64,000 nt of DNA from Kocuria coralli (GTDB lineage: Bacteria; Actinomycetota; Actinomycetes; Actinomycetales; Micrococcaceae): contig NZ_ML708615.1 of the NCBI RefSeq assembly GCF_008831305.1, forward strand, positions 1 through 64,000. Reading direction: 5' to 3'. Below, piece after piece: positions 1 through 8,437 of the stretch. The notes beneath the pieces are model-generated. The model was not told the DNA's origin. It did no database searches and saw only the letters and a list, made by a program, of their open reading frames with translations. Position numbers and translations under genes: made by a program. Numbering within the stretch: position 1 is the stretch's first letter; every line of letters starts with the position of its first letter.

Positions 1-364
1 GCAGGTCAGACACATCAACCCCACCACCGGAACCGAGATCACCACTGCAACCGGCCCCGACATCGAGAGCAGCACCGGTGCTGACCCCAGGGCTGAAAAC
101 GGCAACGAGACCGGGGTAAAACCAGCGGGACGGCATACCACCGGGGTGCAACAGGCCCCTGCCGGGGTACTGGAATGGACCTCCCCCACCGGGACTGTGC
201 GCCGCACTGTGCCCGGAACCGCCACCTCGATCACCACCAGCTGGCTCACCGGATACCCAGACGGCCACGCCACCACCGGGCCGGCAGCGGCAGAACCGGG
301 ACCCCAAGGCCAAGCGGGCGGGCAGCCACAGGCGACCACCCCGGACGACCCACCACCCTTCTAA
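1..364 (+). CDS. C-terminal fragment of a probable DUF222/HNH endonuclease-family protein (5' end outside window)
   Basis: An open frame enters from the left edge (first full codon at base 2) and ends at TAA 362-364, giving about 120 residues. The visible part is low-complexity, rich in Thr, Gly and Pro, and contains a segment reading LEWTSPTGTVRRTVPG. Short tails of this W-(T/S)-(S/A)-PTG type follow the HNH domain in the large actinobacterial DUF222/13E12-repeat family, and that is the only basis for the call. The catalytic HNH motif would lie upstream and cannot be seen. It is the only plus-strand gene in the first 31 kb and converges on the nrdR operon. These proteins occur in many copies and are often linked to mobile DNA. 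It could equally be the tail of another low-complexity protein. Confidence 0.4.
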   Translation, partial: QVRHINPTTGTEITTATGPDIESSTGADPRAENGNETGVKPAGRHTTGVQQAPAGVLEWTSPTGTVRRTVPGTATSITTSWLTGYPDGHATTGPAAAEPGPQGQAGGQPQATTPDDPPPF

Positions 365-839
365 GCCCTCCCCCCCCTTGAGCGCCTGCGGGAGCCGTTA
401 TGGCGCCGTTGAATGAGCGCCCATATGGAGACACGTCCGGCGTAAGTCAGGCGAGGGACAGCACCACGGGAGCAGACGGGACTCGCGACCTCAACCGTGG
501 TCGAGGTTTCCGCGGTATGTCCTGCAGGTGGATTCCCCCAGAAGCCTCAACTAAAGATTGACAATGCCGAGCAAGGTTCGGACTCAGGTTGAAAGTTGAG
601 AGACGTGGTCTCCCCAGGGCACGAGGAGTCCTCATCCGTCATAGAGACAGCAAAAAGCCCGGCAGCTGTTGCGGCTTCCCCTCCGCAACCCCTGCCGGGC
701 TTCGTGGCTTCAGTCTACGACCAGAAATTCCGTGAAAGCAACCCGGATCACGACGTTTTTCCCCTATCTATCGAAAAACCCGGGCGTGTCCCCGTCCTTT
801 TCATAGGTCTGCGCTGACCTGCGGCCTCTCCCGAGAACC
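365..839. other. Intergenic region between the left-edge gene and nrdR
   Basis: There is no convincing gene in these 475 bases. They hold the intrinsic terminator at 652-702, which serves the minus-strand nrdR operon. The stretch 480-600 is less GC-rich than its surroundings and carries several TCAAC/GTTGA pentamers (491-495, 547-551, 588-592, 595-599). I can assign no function to them. I see no tRNA fold or attachment site. Confidence 0.5.
652..702 (-). terminator. Rho-independent terminator of the dnaE-hisD-nrdR operon
   Basis: The outer arms AAGCCCGGCAG (655-665) and CTGCCGGGCTT (692-702) are perfectly complementary. An inner pair, GTTGCGG (668-674) and CCGCAAC (683-689), extends the stem. 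Read on the minus strand, the hairpin is followed directly by a run of five T, the classic intrinsic terminator form. It lies 138 bases past the nrdR stop codon. Confidence 0.88.
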
Positions 840-1448
840 CTAAAGCAGACGTTCTTGTTCAGGTGAAGACTCTGTGTCGGTTGGGCGCTTCTTCCTTTGA
901 GTACGACTCTGGACCTTAGCTTGAGGCTTAGCAGATACCCTGCGTGATCGTCGCGGAGCATGGCTCTCGCTCTCCACGAGTGCCTGCTGACCGACCGTCT
1001 GGTCCTGCTCCTGCCGCAGAATCTCGATCGCGGACTCGAAGTCGTCCAGGTCGTCGAACGCCTGGTACACCGACGCGAATCGCAGATACGCCACGACATC
1101 GAGACGGCGCAAGGGCTGAAGGATCGCCAGCCCGACCTCGTGGGCCTCGATCTCCGCGATCCCCGCGGAGCGCACGGACTCCTCGACCTCTTGAGCCAAT
1201 TTGGCGAGATCGTCTTCCGTGACCGGCCGGCCTTGGCACGCCTTGCGCACACCAGCCACGATCTTGGATCGCTCGAAAGGCTCGGTCACCCCTGACCTCT
1301 TGATCACCGAGATCGAGGTGGTCTCCAGGGTCGAGAACCTGCGACCGCACGCGCTGCACTGCCGACGACGGCGGATCGCGGCACCGTCGTCCGTGGTCCG
1401 GGAATCCACCACCTTGGAATCAGGGTGCCTGCAGAACGGGCAGTGCAT
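840..1448 (-). CDS. nrdR: Transcriptional repressor NrdR (ribonucleotide reductase regulator)
   Basis: NrdR is a nucleotide-sensing repressor that binds NrdR boxes upstream of ribonucleotide reductase genes and shuts them down when dATP is high. The N terminus has a zinc ribbon with cysteines at 3, 6, 31 and 34 (MHCPFC and CSAC). An ATP-cone domain follows at about residues 46-136 (start [16 protein letters not shown]). At 202 residues it is longer than the usual 150-170: after about residue 150 there is a basic, probably disordered tail rich in Arg, Lys, Ser and Gln. The start ATG lies three bases after the hisD stop, so the two are co-transcribed, and the terminator at 652-702 closes the unit. 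I found no clear NrdR box in the window, and the reductase genes are not here. Confidence 0.95.
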   Translation of the reverse strand: MHCPFCRHPDSKVVDSRTTDDGAAIRRRRQCSACGRRFSTLETTSISVIKRSGVTEPFERSKIVAGVRKACQGRPVTEDDLAKLAQEVEESVRSAGIAEIEAHEVGLAILQPLRRLDVVAYLRFASVYQAFDDLDDFESAIEILRQEQDQTVGQQALVESESHAPRRSRRVSAKPQAKVQSRTQRKKRPTDTESSPEQERLL

Positions 1449-1451
1449 GAA

Positions 1452-2849
1452 TCACCCTTCCCCGTTCCTGGTCTGATTCCCTCGGATCTCCACCGCGACC
1501 CCGTGGCTGGGCAGGTTCTCCGCCTCGGCCAGCGCCACGATGTCGTCCTGCAGCACGCTGAGCGCCTCCTGGGTGTACTCGATCACCTGCACCGCCTTCA
1601 TGAAGCTGGTGGTGCACAGACCCTGCGCGTGCACAGCTGAACCACCCGTGGGCAGGACGTGGTTCGACCCAGCGGCGTAGTCGCCCAGCGGAACCGGGCT
1701 GTACGGTCCCACGAAGATCGCGCCGGCATTACGGACCCTCGCTGCCACCTGGCGGGGGTCAGCGGTGTGGATCTCCAGGTGCTCGGCCGCATATGCGTCT
1801 GCCGCTGAGATGGAGGCCTCCAGATCGTCGGTCAGCACCACACCGGACTGAGGGCCGGACAAAGCGGTGCTGATCCGTTCGGAGTGCCGTGCCTGGACCG
1901 CGAGTTCGCCGATGGCCTCCGCCACCGCCTCGGCCACCTCCGGGACGTGGGTGATCAGGACGGAGCCGGCGGCCGGATCGTGCTCGGCCTGGGAGATCAG
2001 ATCGGCGGCGACGAAACGAGGATCCGTGGTCTCATCGGCGATCACGGCGATCTCCGTGGTGCCGGCCTCGGCGTCGACCCCCACGACCGAGCGAAGGAGT
2101 CGCTTGGCCGTGGCCACGAACATGTTGCCGGGGCCGGTGATGGTCTGCACCGGGTCCAGGACGTCCCCTGTACGATCATCCGTCACGCCGTAGGCCATCG
2201 CGGCCAGGGCCTGGGCCCCGCCGATGGCCCAGACCTCGTCCACGCCGAGCAGGCCGGCCGCGGCCAGGATGGTGGGATGCGGCAATCCCCCGAACTCGGC
2301 CTGAGGCGGGGTGCACAGCACCACGGAATCGACACCGGCTGCCTGGGCTGGGACCACGTTCATCACGACCGACGACGGATACACGGCCAGGCCACCCGGC
2401 ACGTAGAGTCCGACGCGGGCCACGGGCGTCCAGCGGTGCACCAGCTTGGCACCGGGAGCCACCTCGACCTCGGCATCCGGCGGTCGTTGCGCGGTCGCGA
2501 ATGCCCGGCAGCGTTCGATAGCGGACTCCAGGCCGTGGCGCACGGCGGGGTCCAGCTCCTCGACGGCGCGGCGTATCTGCGAGGAATCCACGCGGATCCG
2601 GTCCTGCTCGACATGATCGAACCGCCCGGCGTACTCGCGCAGTGCTTGCGCACCTCTTGAGCGGACATCGTCGATGATGCCGCGGACGGTCTGCTCAGCC
2701 TGATCCAGCGACTGCGGACTCTGGCGGGGCACCACAGCACGCAGCTGCGCCCAGCTCAGCTTCTGCCCGCGCAGGTCGATGGTACGCATGGTCGGCGCCG
2801 CGGTGGCAAGGGTGGTGGATTCTCGGGAACTCGCATTCACGTCATCCAT
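1452..2849 (-). CDS. hisD: Histidinol dehydrogenase
   Basis: This zinc enzyme catalyses the last two steps of histidine synthesis, L-histidinol to L-histidine with two NAD+. Family motifs are present: the NAD-binding segment TGPGNMFVATAKR, the zinc and substrate segment SQAEHDPAAG, and the catalytic region AAEHLEIH followed by GLCTTSFMKA near the C terminus. Its 465 residues slightly exceed the usual 430-440. The extra length is an N-terminal stretch, and the conserved part begins at Met21 (MRTIDLRG, start at 2789), so the true start may be there. It sits between dnaE (33-base gap) and nrdR (3-base gap). No other his genes lie in the window, although hisD often heads a his operon. Confidence 0.95.
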   Translation of the reverse strand: MDDVNASSRESTTLATAAPTMRTIDLRGQKLSWAQLRAVVPRQSPQSLDQAEQTVRGIIDDVRSRGAQALREYAGRFDHVEQDRIRVDSSQIRRAVEELDPAVRHGLESAIERCRAFATAQRPPDAEVEVAPGAKLVHRWTPVARVGLYVPGGLAVYPSSVVMNVVPAQAAGVDSVVLCTPPQAEFGGLPHPTILAAAGLLGVDEVWAIGGAQALAAMAYGVTDDRTGDVLDPVQTITGPGNMFVATAKRLLRSVVGVDAEAGTTEIAVIADETTDPRFVAADLISQAEHDPAAGSVLITHVPEVAEAVAEAIGELAVQARHSERISTALSGPQSGVVLTDDLEASISAADAYAAEHLEIHTADPRQVAARVRNAGAIFVGPYSPVPLGDYAAGSNHVLPTGGSAVHAQGLCTTSFMKAVQVIEYTQEALSVLQDDIVALAEAENLPSHGVAVEIRGNQTRNGEG

Positions 2850-2882
2850 CCTACGACCGGCGTCCAGTCGCCGGACGCGCCG

Positions 2883-5800
2883 TCAGCCCGAGACCTCCAG
2901 GCAGGCAGGCCCCAGCAGCACCTTCAGGTCACCGAACAGTGCGGGCGACGCGTCGACCCGGTACTGCGGTGGCAGGGACCAGATCTGCATCGAGCGCTGC
3001 GTCTCGAGATGCACCCTGACCTCCGAGTCCCCCCGGTGGTTGCGCAGCACCTCCGCCAGCGCGTTCACGGTCTGCTCCGTGGCCTTGTGCTCGGCCAGGG
3101 CGATCTTGACCGGGCCGGCGTGCCCGTCGGGATTGATCTCCGGCACGGTCAGTTCCATGGCAGACAGCGACGTCGACCCGTCGTCGCGCTTCTGCAGACG
3201 CGCCTTGACGGAACAGATCAGATCCTCAGCGAGAACCCCCGCGATCGGAGCGTAGGTCTTGCCGAAGAACATGATCTCCACGGAGCCGGTCCGGTCCTCG
3301 AGCTCGATGCGGGCGTAGGCGTTGCCCGACGATTTCGCGATACGTCGCTGCACCGAGGTGATCATGCCGGCCACGGTCACGATCGCGCCGTCGGGTTTAC
3401 CGCCGTCCTCGGCCAGCAGTGCCTGCACCGTGGTATCCGAGTACTGGCCCAGCGCCTCGTCCAGCCCACGCAAGGGGTGGTCGGAGACGTAGAGCCCCAG
3501 CATCTCCCGTTCGAAGCACAGCATGTCCTTCCGCTCCCACTCCGGGACGTCCGGCACCTCGACGGCCAAGCCCTGGGACTCCTCGGCGACGTCGTCGCCT
3601 CCCATGGCGAAGAGATCGAAGGTGAACTCCCCGTTGGCCTCGTTCTTCTTCTGCGCGACCACGTCGTCGATGGCCTGCTCGTGGCACATGACCAGCGAAC
3701 GCCGGGTATGACCCAGCTGGTCGAAAGCACCCGACTTGATCAGCGATTCGATGGTGCGCTTGTTGCACACCACCACCGGGACCTTGGAGAGGAAGTCGTT
3801 GAAGGAGGTGAAGCGCCCCTTCTCCTCCCTGGCCGAAGCGATGCCCTGGACCACGTTGGTCCCGACGTTGCGGACGGCTGACATCCCGAAGCGGATGTCA
3901 GTCCCGACAGGAGTGAAGTTCTCCACCGACTCGTTGACGTCCGGCGGAAGGACCGTGATGTTCATGCGCCGGCACTCGTTCAGATAGAGCGCCAGCTTGT
4001 CCTTGTCATCGCCCACGGAGGTCAGCAGGGCGGCCATGTACTCGGCCGGGTAATGCGCCTTGAGGTAGGCCGTCCAGTAGGACACCAGCCCGTAGGCGGC
4101 GGTGTGCGCCTTGTTGAAGGCGTAGTCGGAGAAGGACTCGAGCACATGCCACAACGTGTTGGCCGCGTCCTCCGAGTAGCCGTTCTCCTTCATGCCCGAG
4201 AAGAAGACGTCCTGCTGCTTGTCCAGCTCGGACTTCTTCTTCTTGCCCATCGCACGGCGCAGGAGGTCGGCCTGGCCCAGGGTGTAGTTGGCCACCTTCT
4301 GGGCCACCGCCATGACCTGCTCCTGGTAGACGATCAGGCCGTAGGTGGTGTCCAGGATCTCGGCCAGCGGCTCCTCGAGTTCCGGGTGGATCGGGGTGAC
4401 CTCTTGCTGGCCGGTCTTGCGCAGTGCGTAGTTGGTGTGCGAGTTCACGCCCATGGGGCCGGGGCGGTAGAGGGCGAGCACCGCGGAGATGTCCTCGAAC
4501 TCGTCGGGCTGCATCAGCCGCAGCAGGGAACGCATGGGCCCGCCGTCGAGCTGGAAGACGCCCAGGGTGTCCCCTCGGGCCAGCAGCTCGTAGGAGGCCT
4601 TGTCCCCCAGTTCCAGGGTCTCCAGGTCCAGGACGAAGCCGTCGCGGTTGAGCGTGATGTTCTCGAGCGCATCGGAGATGATCGTGAGATTCCTCAGGCC
4701 CAGGAAGTCCATCTTGATCAGCCCGAGACCCTCGCACGTGGGGTAGTCGAACTGGGTGATCACCTGGCCGTCGGCCTCACGGCGCATCAGCGGGATGATG
4801 TCGATCAACGGATCCGAGGACATGATCACGCCTGCCGCGTGCACTCCCCACTGGCGTTTCAGGCCCTCCAGGCCCGTGGCCGTCTCGAAGACCTTCATGG
4901 CCTCCTGGTCCTCCTCCAGGACCTCGCGCAGCTCCCCCGCCTCGTCGTAGCGCTTGGCGTCCTTCTTGTAGACGTCGGCCAGGGAGATGCCCTTGCCCAT
5001 GATGTCCGGCGGCATGGCCTTGGTCAGCTTCTCACCCATCGAGAAGGGGTAGCCCAGTACGCGCGAGGAGTCCTTGAGGGCCTGCTTGGCCTTGATGGTG
5101 CCGTAGGTGACGATCATCGCCACCCGTTCGTCTCCGTACTTCTCGGTGACGTAACGGATGACCTCGGAACGACGGCGGTCATCGAAGTCGACGTCGAAGT
5201 CGGGCATGGAGACGCGTTCCGGGTTGAGGAAACGCTCGAAGATCAGCCCGTGCTCAAGGGGATTGAGCTCCGTGATGCGCATGGCGTAGGCCACCATGGA
5301 CCCCGCTCCGGAGCCGCGCCCCGGGCCCACCCGGATGCCGTTGTCCTTGGCCCAGTTGATGAAGTCGGCCACCACCAGGAAGTACCCCGGGAAGCCCATC
5401 TGCTGGATGATGCCCTTTTCGTACTCGGCCTGTTCCCGGGCCTCGTGGGGGACGCCGTCCGGGAAGCGGTAGTCCAGTCCGGCGTCGACCTCCTTGGCGA
5501 ACCAGGAGGCCTCGTCCTCGCCCTCGGGGACGGGGAAGACCGGCATGAACTTGCCGATCGACTCGTCGAACTCCACATGGCACCGTTCGGCGATCTCCAG
5601 CGTGTTGTCGCAGGCCTCGGGGTAGTCCCGGAAGAGGTCGCGCATCTCGGCCGCCGACTTGAGGTAGAACTCGTCGGCGTCGAACTTGAATCGTTTGGGA
5701 TCGGCCAGGGTCGATCCGGACTGCACGCACAGCAGCGCGGCGTGGGCCTTCGCGTCCTCGGCGTGCGTGTAGTGGAGGTCGTTGGTGGCCACCAGAGGCA

Positions 5801-6440
5801 GATTGAGGTCCTTGGCCAGCTTCATGAGGTCCTGGTGGACGTTCTTCTCGATCCCCAGGCCGTGGTCCATGATCTCGCAGTAGAAGTTCTCGGGGCCGAA
5901 GATGTCCCGGAACTCGGCGGCGGCGTCGACGGCCTCCTTGTACTGGCCCAGGCGCAGACGGGTCTGGACCTCCCCGGACGGGCAGCCCGTGGTGGCGATC
6001 AGGCCTTTGCCGTACTGGTTGAGCAGCTCGCGATCCATGCGCGGCTTGTACAGCTGGCCCTCGAGGGAGGCGTAGGAGGACGCGCGGAACAGGTTCTGCA
6101 TGCCCTGGGTGGTCTCGGCCAGCAGGGTCATGTGCGTGTAGGCACCGCCGCCGGACACATCGTTCCGGCCGCCTTCGGCGAACTTGACTCGGCTGCGGTC
6201 CGTGCGGTGGGTCCCCGGTGTCAGATAGGCCTCGACGCCGATGATCGGCTTGATCCCCGCCTTGTTCGCCTTGGCCCAGAAGTCGTAGGCGCCGAAGACG
6301 AACCCGTGGTCCGTCGTGGCCAGGGAGTCCATTCCGTTGGCGTGACACGCCTCGAACAGATCGTCCAGCCGGGCTGCACCGTCGAGCATCGAGTACTCGG
6401 TGTGCACGTGCAGATGCGTAAAACCCTTGCCCTTACTCAC
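2883..6440 (-). CDS. dnaE: DNA polymerase III alpha subunit (replicative polymerase)
   Basis: This is the catalytic subunit of the replicative polymerase, 1185 residues, a typical DnaE1 length. The N-terminal PHP domain begins at HLHVHTEYSMLDG and carries metal-binding His and Asp residues; in actinobacterial DnaE1 this domain does proofreading. The polymerase active site is at PDFDVDFDDRRR, and the palm and finger motifs continue through GVHAAGVIMS. An OB-fold is visible near residues 1020-1095 (IVTVAGMITSVQRR). The GTG start at 6438-6440 lies six bases after TAGAAT (minus strand, 6447-6452), so the mRNA is probably leaderless. It is the first gene of a dnaE-hisD-nrdR unit, separated from rluD by a hairpin at 6514-6571. 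Confidence 0.97.
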   Translation of the reverse strand: MSKGKGFTHLHVHTEYSMLDGAARLDDLFEACHANGMDSLATTDHGFVFGAYDFWAKANKAGIKPIIGVEAYLTPGTHRTDRSRVKFAEGGRNDVSGGGAYTHMTLLAETTQGMQNLFRASSYASLEGQLYKPRMDRELLNQYGKGLIATTGCPSGEVQTRLRLGQYKEAVDAAAEFRDIFGPENFYCEIMDHGLGIEKNVHQDLMKLAKDLNLPLVATNDLHYTHAEDAKAHAALLCVQSGSTLADPKRFKFDADEFYLKSAAEMRDLFRDYPEACDNTLEIAERCHVEFDESIGKFMPVFPVPEGEDEASWFAKEVDAGLDYRFPDGVPHEAREQAEYEKGIIQQMGFPGYFLVVADFINWAKDNGIRVGPGRGSGAGSMVAYAMRITELNPLEHGLIFERFLNPERVSMPDFDVDFDDRRRSEVIRYVTEKYGDERVAMIVTYGTIKAKQALKDSSRVLGYPFSMGEKLTKAMPPDIMGKGISLADVYKKDAKRYDEAGELREVLEEDQEAMKVFETATGLEGLKRQWGVHAAGVIMSSDPLIDIIPLMRREADGQVITQFDYPTCEGLGLIKMDFLGLRNLTIISDALENITLNRDGFVLDLETLELGDKASYELLARGDTLGVFQLDGGPMRSLLRLMQPDEFEDISAVLALYRPGPMGVNSHTNYALRKTGQQEVTPIHPELEEPLAEILDTTYGLIVYQEQVMAVAQKVANYTLGQADLLRRAMGKKKKSELDKQQDVFFSGMKENGYSEDAANTLWHVLESFSDYAFNKAHTAAYGLVSYWTAYLKAHYPAEYMAALLTSVGDDKDKLALYLNECRRMNITVLPPDVNESVENFTPVGTDIRFGMSAVRNVGTNVVQGIASAREEKGRFTSFNDFLSKVPVVVCNKRTIESLIKSGAFDQLGHTRRSLVMCHEQAIDDVVAQKKNEANGEFTFDLFAMGGDDVAEESQGLAVEVPDVPEWERKDMLCFEREMLGLYVSDHPLRGLDEALGQYSDTTVQALLAEDGGKPDGAIVTVAGMITSVQRRIAKSSGNAYARIELEDRTGSVEIMFFGKTYAPIAGVLAEDLICSVKARLQKRDDGSTSLSAMELTVPEINPDGHAGPVKIALAEHKATEQTVNALAEVLRNHRGDSEVRVHLETQRSMQIWSLPPQYRVDASPALFGDLKVLLGPACLEVSG

Positions 6441-6446
6441 CCGAGG

Positions 6447-6452
6447 ATTCTA
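6447..6452 (-). promoter_or_regulatory. Probable -10 box of a leaderless dnaE transcript
   Basis: The minus strand reads TAGAAT, six bases, then the dnaE GTG. That spacing places the expected transcription start on the start codon itself. No Shine-Dalgarno sequence precedes the GTG. No good -35 is visible, as is common for actinobacterial promoters. Confidence 0.6.
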
Positions 6453-6513
6453 CCGCTCCACTCGGACAGGGTCCCTCAGGCGACGCCGGCCCCGCCGACG
6501 TCGAGTGCCCACA

Positions 6514-6571
6514 CCGAGTGGTGAGTTGGGCCGCCCATCAGCGCTGATGGGCGGCCCGACTCACTACTCGG
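6514..6571 (-). terminator. Long hairpin between rluD-type gene and dnaE
   Basis: The arms CCGAGTGGTGAGTTGGGCC and its partner ending CCCGACTCACTACTCGG form a stem of about 29 bp with two G-U pairs and almost no loop; the centre is the palindrome ATCAGCGCTGAT. It lies 28 bases after the rluD stop and before the dnaE promoter. There is no T run on the minus strand, so it would act as a hairpin-only terminator of the kind common in actinobacteria. It may also act as an RNA stability element. Confidence 0.7.
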
Positions 6572-6598
6572 CGAAGTGGTTTTGTGGCAGCGTGCCAG

Positions 6599-7537
6599 TC
6601 ACGGACCGCCGTCGCGCAAGGTCTCCAGGGCATAGTCGAGGTCCTGCGGATAGGGGCTCTCGAAGCTGACCCGCTCACCGGTGGCCGGATGCTCGAATCC
6701 GAGCCGCCGGGCGTGCAGCCATTGCCTGGTCAGGCCCAGGCCGGCGGCAAGGCCAGGGTCCGCGCCGTAGGTCAGATCGCCGCAGCACGGGTGGCGGAGG
6801 GCGGAGAAGTGCACCCGGATCTGGTGGGTGCGCCCGGTCTCCAGGTGCACTTCGAGCAGGGTGGCACGGCCGAAGGCCTCGAGGGTCTCGTAGTGGGTGA
6901 CGGACTCCCGGCCGCCGTCGACCACGGCGAAACGCCATTCGTAGCCGGGGTGGCGTCCGATGGGAGCGTCGATGGTGCCCTCGAGCGGGTCCGGGAGCCC
7001 CTGGACGAGCGTGTGATACACCTTCTCGACCGTGCGCTGCTTGAAGGCGCGCTTCAGAGCCGTGTAGGCCCGTTCGGTGCGGGCGACGACCATGAGTCCC
7101 GACGTCCCGACATCCAGGCGATGCACGATGCCCTGCCGTTCGGCGGCCCCCGAGGTGCTGACCGGGATACCGGCACCGGCCAGCGCGCTGACCACGGTGG
7201 GCCCCTTCCACCCCGGTGAGGGGTGCGCCGCCACCCCGGCGGGCTTGTCCACCACCACGATGTCCGCGTCGCAGTGGATCACCTCGAACCCCGCCACCAG
7301 CTCCGGGGTGATCTCCGCCAGGTCGTTCTCCTCCGGCATCAGCACCGAGACCACGGTTCCGGACCCGAGCTTCTCGGACTTGCCGATGGCCTTGCCGTCG
7401 ACGGTGACCTCGCGCTCGGTCAGGAGCCTGCCCACGACCGTGCGCGACAGGCCGGTGAGCCTGGCCAGCGCCGCGTCCGCGCGCTTGCCGTCGAGCTCCT
7501 CGGTGACCGTCACCGCCTCGAGGATGCGCTCGCTCAT
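6599..7537 (-). CDS. RluA/RluD-family 23S rRNA pseudouridine synthase
   Basis: The enzyme isomerises uridine to pseudouridine in RNA. An S4 RNA-binding domain occupies about residues 15-80 ([15 protein letters not shown]). The catalytic domain follows, with the active-site Asp in [12 protein letters not shown] and the later family motif [12 protein letters not shown]. Its 312 residues match RluD. The target site cannot be read from sequence; RluD (U1911/1915/1917) is most likely because this lspA-linked copy is the RluD ortholog in many bacteria. The start overlaps the end of lspA by four bases (ATGA), which shows translational coupling. Confidence 0.92.
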   Translation of the reverse strand: MSERILEAVTVTEELDGKRADAALARLTGLSRTVVGRLLTEREVTVDGKAIGKSEKLGSGTVVSVLMPEENDLAEITPELVAGFEVIHCDADIVVVDKPAGVAAHPSPGWKGPTVVSALAGAGIPVSTSGAAERQGIVHRLDVGTSGLMVVARTERAYTALKRAFKQRTVEKVYHTLVQGLPDPLEGTIDAPIGRHPGYEWRFAVVDGGRESVTHYETLEAFGRATLLEVHLETGRTHQIRVHFSALRHPCCGDLTYGADPGLAAGLGLTRQWLHARRLGFEHPATGERVSFESPYPQDLDYALETLRDGGP

Positions 7538-8238
7538 CGAGCGGGCTCCGACGGAGCCGGATCCCCGGAGGAATCGCCGTTGCGGGAAGCGCCGTCACCG
7601 GGCTTCGCATCACCGGGGTCTCGCCCGGCATCGGAGGGCAGCGCACCGGAGGCGGGTGCGGCGGAGCCGGCCCCCTCAGTCCGCTCCGCTGCAGCCTCCG
7701 TATCGCGTGCTGCGCCGGAGGTCCGGGTGCCGTCCGGCTCCCGCCCCGTCAGCAGCAACAGGGCGGTCAGGGCGATGCCGATCACCACACCGCAGTCGGC
7801 GATGTTGAACACGGCGAAGTGCTTGACGTGGATGAAGTCCACCACATGCCCGCTGGGGAAACCCGGCCAGCGAGTCAGGCGGTCCGTGAGGTTTCCGGTG
7901 GCCCCTCCCAGGACCAGCCCGAGCGCCACCACCCATGCCCAGCTGCGCACCCGCGGCAGGAAGATCACGATGCCCACGCTGACCACCGCCATGATGGCGG
8001 TGAAGATCCAGGTGTGGTCCTCCCCCAGCGAGAACGCCGCACCGGGGTTGAGGATGTAGTGCCACTGGACCCAGTCCCCCAGCACCGGAATGGTCTCCCC
8101 GAGCTGCATATTGCGCTCGACGTAGATCTTGGCCCCCTGGTCCAGGCCGTAGATCAAGGCCGCCGTAGCCAGGGCGCTCACCAGGAATACGGCCTTGCCA
8201 CGGCGTGGATGCCCGTCGGCCTGCTCTGCTCGGGTCAT
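7534..8238 (-). CDS. lspA: Lipoprotein signal peptidase (signal peptidase II)
   Basis: This membrane aspartyl protease cleaves the signal peptide of diacylglyceryl-modified prolipoproteins. Four membrane segments are apparent. Family signatures are all present: [29 protein letters not shown], then the catalytic Asp of [11 protein letters not shown] and the second catalytic Asp in FNIADCGVV. The core ends near residue 175. A tail of about 55 residues, rich in Gly, Ala, Asp and Ser and probably disordered and cytoplasmic, follows; most homologs are shorter. The upstream spacer carries four 13-bp tandem repeats (8282-8333) and is cut off from divIVA by a hairpin, so lspA-rluD is probably its own transcription unit. 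Confidence 0.95.
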   Translation of the reverse strand: MTRAEQADGHPRRGKAVFLVSALATAALIYGLDQGAKIYVERNMQLGETIPVLGDWVQWHYILNPGAAFSLGEDHTWIFTAIMAVVSVGIVIFLPRVRSWAWVVALGLVLGGATGNLTDRLTRWPGFPSGHVVDFIHVKHFAVFNIADCGVVIGIALTALLLLTGREPDGTRTSGAARDTEAAAERTEGAGSAAPASGALPSDAGRDPGDAKPGDGASRNGDSSGDPAPSEPAR

Positions 8239-8281
8239 CGGCTGCCTCTTGGTCTTCTCGGGGTGATCATGGTCAAGCTGT

Positions 8282-8333
8282 TCTGCTCACGATGTCTGCT
8301 CGCGACGTCTTCCCACGATCTCCGCTCACAATG
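8282..8333. repeat. Four degenerate 13-bp tandem repeats upstream of lspA
   Basis: On the plus strand the units are TCTGCTCACGATG (8282-8294), TCTGCTCGCGACG (8295-8307), TCTTCCCACGATC (8308-8320) and TCCGCTCACAATG (8321-8333). The period is exactly 13 and each unit differs from the first at 2-3 positions. The array lies 44-95 bases upstream of the lspA start codon, between it and the divIVA hairpin. Confidence 0.75.
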
Positions 8334-8351
8334 CGGAGACGTTCGGGAAAC

Positions 8352-8420
8352 ACCGGCGGCCTCCCATCGTGCCACGACTCATCCGGAGGGGTGAGCCTGA
8401 CGCGGTGGGAGGCCGCCGGT
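8352..8420 (-). terminator. Hairpin downstream of divIVA
   Basis: ACCGGCGGCCTCCCATCG (8352-8369) pairs with CGGTGGGAGGCCGCCGGT (8403-8420), an 18-bp stem with one G-U pair and a loop of 33 bases. It starts 18 bases after the divIVA stop on the minus strand and is followed by a short T-rich stretch. It probably ends divIVA transcripts. Confidence 0.72.
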
Positions 8421-8437
8421 CGGAGAACCTGTGCGGA

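Noticed and set aside
4053-6524. Long open frame of about 820 codons antisense to dnaE
   Set aside because: In high-GC genes the antisense third-position frame stays open. Its translation is rich in Val, Gly, Leu and His without family similarity, while the dnaE frame has clear motifs throughout.
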